Shown here: piece after piece, positions 48,051-58,655 of the stretch
Layout of the letters: the number at the start of each line of letters is the position of its first letter
Numbering within the stretch: the stretch's first letter is position 1
DNA from: Amyloporia xantha
Lineage: Eukaryota > Basidiomycota > Agaricomycetes > Polyporales > Adustoporiaceae
Assembly (NCBI GenBank): GCA_036971615.1
Contig: JAYKKR010000009.1
Coordinates: forward strand, 372,001 to 436,000
DNA: 64,000 nucleotides
Direction of reading: 5' to 3'
The notes under the pieces: model-generated
Told to the model about the DNA's origin: nothing
Databases searched by the model: none
What the model saw: only the letters and a program-made list of their open reading frames with translations
Position numbers and translations under genes: made by a program

Positions 48051-48113
48051 ATAGCGACCGTTCCTCCGTCACTCTCAAAAGGCGCAATTTTAGGTCTGCC
48101 TAAGGGGAGACAA
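48051..48113 (+). mobile_element. 63-bp insertion with 9-bp flanking direct repeats
   Basis: Unit B has GGACGAACT once at the matching place (42960 region). Unit C has it twice, at 48042-48050 and 48114-48122, with 63 bp between. The inserted 3' end (TTTTAGGTCTGCCTAAGGGG then AGACAA) recurs in the 37-bp insertion at 39968. Clean target-site duplication plus a shared end argue for transposition or retroposition. Confidence 0.65.
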
Positions 48114-48390
48114 GGACGAACTTGATTTGCGAGTGTAAAATTCACGATCGAATTTGCTTCTTCAAGTTTTAGTACACTAAGCGCTCGTCGACTAGAGCCA
48201 TTAATGTGCCACCACTGCCACTGACTCATAACTCGAAACTACAGGTGTAGCTACTGCGCACAAGCTGTCCCAAGTCATCATCCAGAGATATAGAAGTGCC
48301 CAAGATTGTGGACTTCTGTGATAACCACAGTCTCTGCTAGGCTCGAAAACTGCTCTCAATCATATACAGGGCTCCCGACGCTCGTAGTAC

Positions 48391-48469
48391 GTGCCCGTCA
48401 TTAACGGTTTCCAATCTACCAAATAGTATTCATTCTGAGCTGATATACTATCTCACTTCCAGTAGTACT
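48391..48469 (+). promoter_or_regulatory. Conserved 5' flank of F-box copy C
   Basis: Same 79-bp block as in copies A and B, with a few substitutions (CAAATAGTATTCATTC). Confidence 0.5.
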
Positions 48470-49979
48470 ATGCCCTCACATGCACATTCTACCGTTAACC
48501 TTCTTTCACTCAATCTCGACGTGATCTCAGAAATCTTGTTGTTCCTTTCACCAGGAGATGCTCACCGTCTGGCGCTCACATCACGAGAATCATACTCGCT
48601 CGCAATCCGCAGAGCCCTCTCAAGGGTGGTTGTAAGCGGCGTTCAGCAGGCCGAGTTATTCTTCTCATGTGTGCTCTCCTACGCTCCAGAGAAGCTACTT
48701 CTTATACAAGACCTGCAGTTCTATTTATTTCATAACGTTGACAAAGAACATGCACGGCTCCTCGCTGACTTGCTGGCGCAAACTCGCAATCTCAAGTGCC
48801 TCCGTCTTCAAAACAGCGAGGAATTATTTTCCATCGAACCACGCATCGGAGAGGCGATTGCTGTGCTTCGGAATATTGTCGAGCTCACGCTGTTCAACGG
48901 GGGAGAGCTTACTCTTGGCCTTCTGTCAGATCTCCGTAGCAAACCCCTCCGCCTTGTTCATGCGTCTGATGAATCATGGGCAAATCATACCCCGCTGTTC
49001 ACCAGTCCTGCTTTACGAGACTTGGAAACCCTCAGGCTTCGAGGCGTCGATAATCAAGCTGGCATATATATCTCCGACGTCAATCATCCGCCATACCTAG
49101 CCCTTCGTGTTCTGCGACTTAAGATTTTGTACATGCCTGTGTATACGTTTGTGCGTGCATTCCCCAACATTCGAACGCTGTATATGACCGATGTCGGTGG
49201 CGAAGCGGACGATAACAATGCGCCCCACCTGCCCTGCTGGCCGTCCTTGGATCACGTATCTGGCCAATACAACTACACGGATATGTGGAGGGTGACTTGT
49301 CCTGTGCACAACCTGGAGCTGAGTTCGGTGATGGATGAAACATCGAGGGATACGACTGAGAGCGAGGCTGCCAGCATTTTGCGTGCAGTCAAAGATATGT
49401 CACCTGTGGTACTCACGCTGGAGGTAAACATGGATCATGGCCCAGAGCTATGGTCACCTCTTGTGACTGTCGTCCCGAGATTGGTATGTCTTACTTTGGA
49501 AATGCGCTTGGAAACTTCGGTTTGTGCCCCTCTCCTGACGTGGACAGTGAGTGTTAGTCTTCGAACACTCCCATTAATTATCCTTACAATGTTGCACAAA
49601 GGAGACCGTGCCTCCGATTTTGGCTTCGCTCAAAATCACTTGCCTCAAGGTCTACGTAGAGGCTGTCTACTGTCAGCCTCCGTGGGATTCACCAGAACCT
49701 AGCACAAGCACAGACGAGCCGGACTTCGACTTCTTCCGCGCAGTCGTGCAAATAATTCCGGCCACCCTTGCCAAGTCCATCACTTCCCTGAAGTATCTAT
49801 CGTTTGCGACTTCGGAAATTGATCTGGACGGTCCCCAGAGCGAGACAAATTTATGGTGGCGGCTTTCTGAATTGGAAGGAAAGCGTGTCATGGAGCCGTT
49901 CTCGTCGAGCGAAGGCGAGAATTTACTTGAACGCTTACGCTCCGAGCCCGGTGCAGAAAGTGCGATTTTGTCGGCCTGA
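48470..49979 (+). CDS. F-box protein, copy C
   Basis: Exons 48470-49546 and 49602-49979; 484 residues. The F-box (LLSLNLDVISEILLFLSPGD) and overall plan match copies A and B. It lacks four residues after the F-box (VVVSGVQQAELFF) and has a different leucine-rich middle (HASDESWANHTPLFTS) that it shares with copy D but not with A, B or E. Exon 2 is five codons longer, with an extra IDLDGPQSETN-type loop. The intron uses GTGAGT in place of GTAAGT. All exons are open. Predicted role is substrate binding in an SCF complex; the variable middle suggests changed target specificity. Confidence 0.85.
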
Positions 49980-50419
49980 TATTACCGATAATATCTTAGA
50001 TTTAATAGACTTACGAACATATGTACCATTGTCTTACGCACGTTCAGATGGTGTCCCGTCAGAATGAACGTCCTGTACAAAATCAATGATGAGGGAATCA
50101 AGTCACAACCCGGCGACTGAACGAGTGCATGTCTACTTAGATATGAGTTCGAATATCTTCAAGAAAGCATATTGTTGGGATCCCGACAAGCACGAACGGT
50201 GTATATGTAGACCTTCAGACGATATTCATATAGTCCGTTTCCGCCGAATCTACGAGCAATGCATCGGGTGAGATGTGTCACGAACAAGAGCAAGATCTAG
50301 ATGAATTTAGATGCCAAAATGAAGTTTATAACCTTGAAAACATGTCCCATTCTCATGCCCAATTGGTGGGCATCACTGGTATCACAACATCGTCATCTCG
50401 CGCTGCTCAAGAGCGATCG
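49980..50419 (+). other. Downstream block of F-box copy C, decayed frame
   Basis: This DNA corresponds to the candidate small genes at 39513 and 44851. It has a 5-nt length difference after ATGAACGT and further indels that break the frame, so no gene is called. Homology to units A and B stops at about 50419. Confidence 0.5.
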
Positions 50420-50486
50420 GGTATAGGCACGAGGGGATCAACAACATGAATCCTGTCGTGCTCACTTTGCGCGTACGACTCGGGCC

Positions 50487-51810
50487 AGGACCCCGGCGAA
50501 TCCCCCAAGAGCCTCGATCCCAAATCGTCCTTCGTTCGGACCTCGCCCGACGCCCAATTCGGACTTTGGGCACATAACCTCGCGGCAAAATGCATAATTT
50601 CGGCCCCAAATGGGATCGAACCTCTTAAAATCGCTAAAGCCTCGCAAAAAAGGCCTATCTGCTCATCGGGCGGTGCTGGAATTGTTCGGCGCCGTCTGCA
50701 CGCCGTCTGGATCACGGAAGCGCATTTGGCAGCAGGCTCCTGCCCATCCGCACTTCAGGAGTTGGGGGGCCCATCCGAGGGTGGTACTCTATGCTGTATC
50801 CTAGAATAGCGCGCACGTGAACATCAGGTGACATACACGTGACCAATTCAAACTCCCCACTCTTATCCCCCTCCAACTCCCTACGGCGGCTGGCAGAAAA
50901 CATGAGTAAACAACGGCGACCGGGCTGCAAAGATCCTCGATCAGGAAGGAGGTACCACCGATGAAATGCTATTTTCCTCAGTAGCATAGGGCTCAGACTG
51001 CACTGGAAGACACTAGGACTTTGCTATGTCTCTGTATTTTTTTCTACGTCCTCTCAGATATGATATGCTTACTTATAAAGCACAAATACATTTATTTGTC
51101 CCTTCTTCTGCACTTTCTTGACTACAACTCAAGTGTATTCGCCAGTCTGGAAGCATTGAAGAGTCTCCATCGTGGGGTTTTCCCATCATTGAAGCAGAGG
51201 TATGATTCATACCTGCATAGCAATTTTTGTATATGCTCAAAAGGGCTAAAACCAGTTCATTCACCATCCCATTCAGTCTCGAGCACCTACACCCACAAGC
51301 CGCCACCAGAAATCCTGGGGCCACCACCTTCCAAATTGAGGCGACGCCCCTCCGCGCCCCGTTGTTTACTCGTGTTTTCTGCCAGCCGCTGTAGGGAGTT
51401 GGGGGCAAATAAGAGTGGGGAGTTTAAAATTGACGGGGATCGAAAAATTGTGGCTGAAGTGGCGGAAGTGGCTGAACAGGATAGAGCATTGTACTACGCC
51501 CTCGGATGAAGGCCCCCATCGACCGGAAGAAAGGGTGGGCAGGAGCCTGATTTGGCAGGGGACCGAAGAGGCGTCTGAGGCGATGCCCGTCGGCTCGACC
51601 GGCCTGTCCATTTCCGCGCCAGGACTGGCCGGATTTCGGCCCTGATAGGATCGGACATGCGGGCTGAGGGGTACATTTCGGACCATTATGGCACCGAACA
51701 TTTCGACCTACGCCCCCCAAATTCGGCCTTTTGGATCGAACATTTTCGAAATTTTGGCCAGTTTTCGGACCAAATGGGATCGAGGCTCTTGGGGGATTCG
51801 CCGGGGTCCT
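50487..51810. mobile_element. Fold-back element with ~440-bp inverted arms
   Basis: The outermost 36 bp (50487-50522 and 51775-51810) are perfect reverse complements, including GATCGAGGCTCTTGGGGGAT on the right arm. Homology continues inward imperfectly: the right-arm string GGGTGGGCAGGAGCCTG near 51533 pairs with the left arm near 50730, and GTTTTCTGCCAGCCGC at 51373 pairs with the left arm near 50895. Arms are thus roughly 50487-50916 and 51360-51810, with a 443-bp AT-rich centre. No transposase frame is present. It sits where duplication unit C breaks off. No clear target-site duplication was found. Confidence 0.65.
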
Positions 51811-53744
51811 CTCGGGCCGCGTATGGGGACCCGCACTCTGGCAGCCGCTGGTGAGCATTGGGCATGCGTCGTGGCTTGTCTGTCTGCCAATTCAGCTCCG
51901 TGGTTCGTCTGGAGTCCGTCTTTTGACGCGGATGGTCCGTGGAGACGGACCCTTTTCAATACGCCGAAGCCGCTTGACGAGGTTTACATAGCGTGAATTA
52001 GTTCCGGTGTCGGCTTCACTAAAGATCGTTTGTATTGTGGTGCATATCACGAATACGTCCGCTTGGAGGCCTTGGGGCGCCGACACTGACAAGCCTGTGG
52101 TTGGAGGTGCGTCAGACGAGAATCATAGGAGCGATCGGTACGACCATGATGGTGTAAAAGATACATACGATAGGAATAACGACGACTACATTGACACATC
52201 AGGAAAACCCCTCCGGGATAATGATGTAGTAAAAGTAATAATTAGACATAATTGGACTGTATTATCCCATTATTCATATTTCGCAACATTACAGCAAACT
52301 AGCGGTCCCCCCGGCGTACGCGCCGTATATGACACGCCTTTCTAAGTAATTCAGTGTATTCTGAAGTTTTCCGAGCCATTTTAGCTGTACTCTCTACAGA
52401 TTACGCACACAATATAATTCAATTCGAGATTAGGGAATTTATTGCTGAACAATCTAATTACACACTCAATAGCTTACAGTGACTACACTAGCATCTAGCT
52501 ACGAAAGAACACTAGTAGTGTCTCGTCCATTGTCACGAGGGTCAACGGGTCATCGAGGTTGGGTTAGCTCTCGTCCTCCGGGTCCACCACATCATGCACA
52601 CATACCATTGAGCAACTCCAGCTCTCTGCTCATCACAAGAGTCGAGAACCTCTTTCTCCTTCTGCACAAAGACTGTTTCCATGGGGGACATATGCGTTCC
52701 TCAAAGGAATGAGCAGGCGTCACCGAGCGCAGAGGAGCAAACGATGATCATAGATCGTCCGGCGTGAAGACATTGAGAGCGAGAGTGAGGGCGTCTATGC
52801 TGAGCGGTGTTCGCCTGACGGCTGAGGGGGTGATTACTTGAATCTGCCGGTATTTTCCTCGTAGCACCGATGCAGGAGCAATGAGCAAAACTGTCACACG
52901 CAAATAGATTGAATATGAAAATGACCTCACCAAGAGCACGACATTGGGACCAGTCTTGACTGGCTTTGAGAGAGACAAGCATGACATAAGCCAGTGCGGT
53001 TCTGCGTAGGAAGCTGGCGTGGCACACTCAATGCATTCAGGAAAGTCGAAGGGATCGGAATTACAGATAAGAGGTCAGCGTTAGCAGAGATAAGACTTGC
53101 AGGATTGGGCCGGGCCTAAGGAGTTGACATGATACACAGATGAATGCAAGAAATAGCAAGCTGGTGACGGTGGAATGAAAGCAATGGTGGAAGTGAAGAG
53201 AGTCGAGACATGCAGCGGCGGCGGCAGCGCGTTGAGTCCTGACGTGGCAATGTTTCACGTGCCACCGGCAGCTTCCGCTCATCATGTGACATGCGCGAGA
53301 TTTCGACGAAGTCCAAAATGGCACTGCAGGGAGAAAGCAATATGCAAGTTCAAACTTTCAGCTCTGTCGCGTCTGTTATCTGAGTTGTTTCTCATGAATT
53401 TACAGTTGCTCAACTGTCTCCAAATGGGGCAATTTGTGTCTTAGCATTTTTTGACAATTTTAATAATAATGCTCAATATTCTGACATATTACCTGTAATT
53501 ACTCGACTTCTGAGAAAACAATGTGATATGTATACTGTCAATATCCTGATATAATGACGAGATGTGCATTCATCAGCTTATGACATGCTATATGTAGAGT
53601 GAGACAAGTTCTAGAGTGATTTAATGAAAATTACTTCCAGTTATACTCTATTATCCAACTTATTCCAATTCTGCGTAATTCTGGTGTCATTAGTACTCAT
53701 TACCACGGGACGTTTTTCCTGATGCAAGCAGGCCTACAATAAGG
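51811..53744. other. Intergenic region, no supportable gene
   Basis: This 1.9 kb region lies between the fold-back element and the F-box relic. A 112-codon plus frame (52007-52345) and minus frames at 52701-53340 show no domain. From about 53450 to 53690 the DNA is strongly AT-rich with ATAT-type motifs. Confidence 0.4.
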
Positions 53745-54035
53745 ACACAGCCTGCGAAGATCCGTTCGAGGTCTTCCGCGCAGCGTACCAGATGATCCCG
53801 CGTGTCTTGGCCGATTCCGTCCTCTGTCTGACATATTTGTCCGTGGGGGAGAGAAGGAATAAAGTTTACGCTTCCTTGAGAAGGCTATGAACCAACATGC
53901 GAGACGGCCGACTAGCGGCTCCGAGTCGGGTGGGGGTTGGGTTGGAGAGCGTCCGGCTCCTTGAGGCAACATCGGCAGATGTAGGTGATTGTCTGTTCGA
54001 ACCACTGCGGACCGAACCTGGCGCAGAAAAGGTAC
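53745..54035 (+). pseudogene. F-box exon 2 relic
   Basis: The translation DPFEVFRAAYQMIPRVLADS then VLCLTYLSV aligns with FDFFRAVVQIIPATLAKS and SLKYLSF of the F-box copies. After a stop near 53889 homology returns in another frame: LFEPLRTEPGAEKV against LLERLRSEPGAESA. The F-box exon itself is not found. It is a strongly diverged remnant of a sixth family member, older than the A-E copies. Confidence 0.55.
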
Positions 54036-54829
54036 GCGAGTGGATCGCGTCCTCTCTAGGACTTGTTTGGCCCTATGTCTTTCCATGTATTGATGGCAAA
54101 GGTTTTGAAACGATGGACCCTACCCGTACGTGTGCTTCAATACAATCGGCAAGTTTCTTAAGTCGCTGTTAGGCATTCCGCTTCTTTCGTTGAGATCTGA
54201 GCAATTCACATTTCTCCTATCGGATTATCTTGAGTCTATGAACCGTTAAAACCACGTTTGACATCTACTATAGTCTCGGCGTTACGACTACTTAACCAGG
54301 CTGCCAGCGTTAAATTGGCGTCGTGTCACATATTGTTCCTGGTCGGATATACCCCAGGTAACCCACTCATGGCGAAGTGAAGGTGTCGTAAGCACACTGC
54401 GTGGCACAGCCTGACGTTCGTAATCTGCTGAAACGATTCGCTTTAAGTTGCGTCGTTCTCAAATTTGAACTTGCGAGTGTAGCTGACCGGCTAGGGACTC
54501 ACCGGCACCACCAGATGTCAGTCAGGTCTTAGGCCTCAGCGCCTTAAGAATTATCATTATTATGAGGAGGACCTATTATATTCGTACAGCCTCCGGAGAA
54601 CATCCACCTTAGAGGGGTCAGAGGTGATGTTGAAACTGAGCGGATGTTGGTTACGATGGAGCAAAGACCCTTCTTCTGGTGGTTGGAGGTAGCCATCGTA
54701 GCCGGGCGACACACACTGCACAGGTTCCAGTATCTTCACACACCGCAGTACAAGTACGTGTCCGCTTGAATAACCTTCAAGATTGAACGGTTCGAACCGA
54801 CATATGCATTTGCCTAATCCAAAAAGACG
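54036..54829. other. Intergenic region, no supportable gene
   Basis: About 800 bp between the F-box relic and the 3' end of the minus-strand gene at 54830. Only short frames; no repeat or RNA gene seen. Confidence 0.45.
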
Positions 54830-55802
54830 TCAGCCACTGCATTTGCATAGTATCAAATCAGCTTGTATTTCACCGGTGTATGGATGAAGAGGGACTCTTC
54901 CTATTCTGTTATCCTCGAACGGCACTTTGGTTCTTGGCATCTTATGTAGTTCCTCGTCGACACAGAACCAGAGACTAACTAGGGGCTCTGCAAGATCTAA
55001 GACAAAGGTGTCTTCAGGGGAGGATATGATTTGAAGCGAGCTCTTTCTGTATCTCTTCAAGCCCTGCTCTGCACCGATAGCAGCACAGCGCTGCATTAAT
55101 TCCGGACTGACAAGCTCGTCCCTCAGGAGAATGTCACGTAGCACGGCAAAACGCGGCGCTGAGGCGATGTACAACAGGGGTACGCCGAAAGGGATGCCAT
55201 TAGGCAGGCGTAGATCTTCTCCGCTATCGAAGTTGTTGTTCTCTGTCTTTGACAAAAGCCGGAAACGGACTGCGCCGCCTATTGCACTGGCGGTGCGGTG
55301 TGGTCGGACATAGTACAGCCAGCCTCGAGAGTCAGGGGGGAACGGAATGTGCTGGTAAACATATTCGCCAGATGCGGTCGTCTTAATTGTTTTGCTGCAG
55401 TACCACAGTCCCACTATGCGTAAGTCGCCCGGTCGGCGCTTCCAAAGACTGCCCAATTCGGTTGGCTCCTTGCGACGGTCGAAGTCGTGTCTGTCCCATG
55501 CATGACAATCTACTCCGCGGAGCTCAGCGATATCCTCAGGGCGTAAGCGATGGGGATCAAGGGTCCGAATGCCCAGTTCAAATTGAGGCCTCCGGCGCTT
55601 CTGCACAAAGGTCATGAGTGAAGTGAATATGACTCGGGTGGCGGCGACGACTTACGATTTCCCGTGACAACGATGGTGAGTGTTGGAAGTGTCGTGCGAG
55701 ATGACCGAGGGCATTCAAGGACCATGACGGTGAACATGGTGCCGGACGACACATCCGAGACGGTCGACGTAGACAAGCCCGCTGCACAGACGCTAGCAGC
55801 AT
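54830..55802 (-). CDS. Uncharacterised protein with mitochondrial-type leader
   Basis: Minus-strand exons 55802-55656 and 55600-54830; 305 residues. The intron is a standard 55-bp GTAAGT...TGCAG and both sides are in phase 0. Exon 1 encodes 49 residues rich in Arg, Ser, Leu and His with no Asp and one Glu at the very end (MLLASVQRACLRRPSRMC start), the profile of a mitochondrial presequence. The rest carries PFPPDSRGWLYYVRP near residue 140, FGVPLLYIASAPRFAVLRD near 195 and LAEPLVSLWFCVDEELHKMP near 255. I recall similar PPxxRGxLYYxRP proteins as hypothetical proteins in Agaricomycetes but know no function. A start at the exon 2 ATG (55615) is possible but would waste a perfect intron. It lies inside the F-box array but is unrelated to it. 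Confidence 0.65.
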
Positions 55803-55974
55803 TTCCTGTATAGATTCGACGAGGTCAGTGTGTGGTTCAAATAGGCCCCCATGAATTTGGCATTCCCAATCATAAATGTCAGAGAATCGGAAGGCAAAGA
55901 CATTCGTGCGTGCTTACAGAGTGTTCCTTGCGGCTTGGGAATCCCGGTACATGCAGCTATGCAATGAAGAGCCT

Positions 55975-55997
55975 GACTCAGTCTCTCAGACTGAGTC
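55975..55997. repeat. Perfect inverted repeat, 10-bp arms
   Basis: GACTCAGTCT, then CTC, then AGACTGAGTC. It lies upstream of the divergent genes at 55802 and 56523 and could be a protein-binding palindrome. Confidence 0.7.
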
Positions 55998-56276
55998 CGT
56001 CGATTTGACCTGGCAGGACGTCAGTTCGCTCATTCGGCGTCGACTTGACTAGTCTCGAACCAGACCCCCACCGCCTCCCTAAAAGGGAATCCGTTCGGGC
56101 ATCTCCATTGGGCGCTCGCTCTCGGTGATTGCGGCTGATTGCGGTCATCACGTGGGTCGTGGCTGAGGGGCCCTGGCTCTCGTCCGACAGCCACCGCTAC
56201 TTGTGGTCGCCGTCTTGACCCCTCGGTCCATACACCGTCTAGATAGGCCTTTGGGAACTCGACTGGTGTCGACTGG

Positions 56277-56290
56277 TTGAGTTAACTCAA
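56277..56290. repeat. 14-bp palindrome
   Basis: TTGAGTTAACTCAA is its own reverse complement. It lies about 230 bp before the start codon of F-box copy D. Confidence 0.6.
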
Positions 56291-56446
56291 ATATCTTGTA
56301 CGCATCGCTCGTCGCTGCGAGCCACCATCAAGAGACGCAAACTGCGAGCTGCGGGGACGCACCCGGAGATCGGTGCACTTCTGTGATAACCAAAGTTCCT
56401 CCTGAGCTCTAACTCATCCGGCCCTAACTTTTCACCTTCATCGTAC

Positions 56447-56522
56447 GTGCCAGTAATTGGTTTCCAATCTACCAAATAGTGTTCATTCTGAGCTGATATA
56501 CTATCGCGCTTCCACTAGCACC
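56447..56522 (+). promoter_or_regulatory. Conserved 5' flank of F-box copy D
   Basis: Matches the 79-bp block of copies A-C with small changes (ACTATCGCGCTTCCACTAGC). Confidence 0.5.
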
Positions 56523-58025
56523 ATGCCCTCATATGCACATTCTACCGTTAACCTTCTTTCACTCAATCTCGACGTAATCTCAGAAATTTTGTTGTTCCTT
56601 TCACCAGGAGATGCTCACCGTCTGGCGCTCACATCACGAGAATCATACTCGCTCGCAATCCGCAGAGCCCTCTCAAGGGTGGTTGTAAGCAGCGTTCGGC
56701 ACGCCGAGTTATCTTTCTCATGTGTGCTCTCCTATGCTCCAGAGAAGCTACTTCTTATACAAGACCTAAAGTTCGATGTAATTTCTAACGTTGAAGAAGA
56801 ACATGCATCGCTCCTCGGCGACTTGCTGACACAAACTCGCAACCTCAAATGCCTCCATCTTGCAGACAGCAACCTATTTCTTGACTTCAAACCACGTATC
56901 GGAGAGGCGATCGCTGCGCTTCTTAACATTGTCGAGCTCACGCTGTTCGAAGGGGGAGACCTCACTCTTGGCCTTCTGTCGGATATCCGTAGCAAACCCC
57001 TCCGTCTTGTTTATGCGTCTGATGAATCATGGGCAAATCATACCCCACTGTTCACCAGTCCTGCTCTACGAGACTTGGAATTCCTCAGTCTCCGAAACGT
57101 TGGTCATAACGCTGGGATACCCACCACCGATATCAATCATCCGCCGTTCCTAGCCCTTCGTGTGCTGCAACTAACGGATGTGGACTTGCCCATGGATATG
57201 TTTGTGTATTCATTCCCCAACATTCGAACGCTGCACATGGATGGTGTCTCTCACCAACCGAACGAACACAGTCTGCTCGGCCTATCCTGCTGGCCGTCCT
57301 TGGATCATGTTTGTGGCGAATACCACTACACGGAATTATGGAGGGTGACTTGTCCTGTAAACCACCTGGAGCTGAGTTTGGGGGTGGATGTAACATCGAG
57401 GAACAAGACTGAGAGCGAGGCTGCCAACATTTTGCGTGCAGTCGAAGACATGTCACCAGTGGTACTCACAATGGACGTAAACGTGGACCACGGCCCAGAG
57501 CTATGGTCACCACTCGTGACTGTCGTCCCGAGATTGGTATGTCTGTCTGGAGATGCGCTTGGCAGGTTCGTTGGGCGCCCCTCTCCTGACGTGGATAGTA
57601 AGTGGTTGTCATTAAACACTCGCCATTGATCATCCTTACAATGTTGCACAAAGGAGACCGTGCCCCGGATTTTAGCTTCGCTACAAATCACTTGTCTCGA
57701 GGTCTACGTAGAGGCGTCCTACTCTGCGCCTCTACGGCATTCACCAACGTCTGGCACATGCACGGGCGGTTTGGATGAATTCGACTTTTTCCGCGCAGTC
57801 GTGCAAATATTTCCGGCCACTCTTGCCAAGTCCATCACTTCTTTAAAATATCTATCGTTTGCGACCTTTGAAAGGGGTAGAATCAGTCAACGGAACGAGA
57901 CAGATGCATGGTGGCGGCTTTCTGAAACGGAAGGAAAGCGTGTCATGGAGCCGTTCTCAACGAGCGCCGGTGAGGATTTGCTTCGCTCTGGGCCTCGTGC
58001 AGCAGCTGCGAGCCTGTTAGGTTGA
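56523..58025 (+). pseudogene. F-box gene, copy D (2-nt deletion at the end of exon 1)
   Basis: Exon 1 runs 56523-57597 and exon 2 57654-58025 by analogy. The F-box and leucine-rich part are intact, and the middle (YASDESWANHTPLFTS) is shared with copy C. Just after PRLVC the DNA lacks two bases found in the other copies (TGTCTGTCTGG against TGTCTTTGTCTGG), so exon 1 is 1075 nt and out of phase. A strong donor, TTG|GTATGT, ends at 57536. Splicing from there to exon 2 would restore frame and give a 461-residue protein lacking the last 20-odd residues of exon 1. Whether this is a pseudogene or a gene with a shifted splice site cannot be decided from DNA alone. An in-frame upstream ATG at 56457 is not conserved. 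Confidence 0.65.
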
Positions 58026-58584
58026 TGTTGCCGATAATATCGGAGATTCGATAGACTTACGAACATATGTACCATTGTCTCAGGCACGTTTAGAAGATGC
58101 TTTATCAGAATGAACATGCAGTCACGGTGCTAATGAGGAGAGAATCAGGTCACAAACTTGGTGATAGAGGGACTACAGGTCCAGCTCAGAGTCTGCTAGA
58201 ATGCATATACTATACGTACACCACCAGTACTTGTTTGAAAGGTCACGTCAATAGGCCTTGTTTGTCTACCTATATGCCATACTGCCGTGGTCGCTTGACC
58301 ACTCGTCTTGATCTGACTGACGCCGATACCCCATCTAGAACGAGCCTCTGCGCACACCATCATGATCAGGTAACACCATTGGATCCCAAGCGCAAATCGT
58401 TTACAGCTGCACTATCGTACCCACCACCGGTGTTGACTGGTTGGCTCAACTCGAAGACTCGTTTACCCACCGCGAGCCACCGCGAGCTGCGGCGACGCGT
58501 CCAGAGATCGGTGGACTTCTGTGATTGCCAAAGCCTCTGCTAGGCTCTAAACCATACCGCCCTAACTTGTCACCTTCATCGTAC
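58026..58584. other. Spacer between F-box copies D and E
   Basis: About 560 bp holding the decayed downstream block of copy D (an early TAG in the frame that is open in units A and B) and upstream DNA of copy E. No gene supported. Confidence 0.5.
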
Positions 58585-58655
58585 GTGCCAGTCATCGATT
58601 TCCGATCTACCAAAAACGTGTTCATTCTGAGCTGATATATCTCATCTCCAGTAGC
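58585..58655 (+). promoter_or_regulatory. Conserved 5' flank of F-box copy E
   Basis: A 71-bp version of the common block, with a few deletions near CTGATATATCTCATCTCCAG. Confidence 0.45.

Larger units (their letters stand above)
46287..50419 (+). repeat. Segmental duplication, unit C (3' truncated)
   Basis: The unit follows the order of unit B (noncoding block, membrane gene, F-box gene, downstream block). Homology ends at GAGCGATC near 50419, just before the fold-back element that starts at 50487. The minus-strand F-box remnant is therefore missing. Confidence 0.7.
55803..56446. other. Intergenic region with two short palindromes
   Basis: This 640-bp stretch separates the minus-strand gene from F-box copy D. 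It contains a 10-bp-arm hairpin (55975-55997) and a 14-bp palindrome (56277-56290). From about 56330 on it resembles the upstream DNA of the other F-box copies (for example CTTCTGTGATAACCA). Confidence 0.5.

Noticed and set aside
54789..54798. GGTTCGAACC resembling a tRNA B box
   Set aside because: No A box at the right distance and no cloverleaf could be drawn from the preceding 75 bases.
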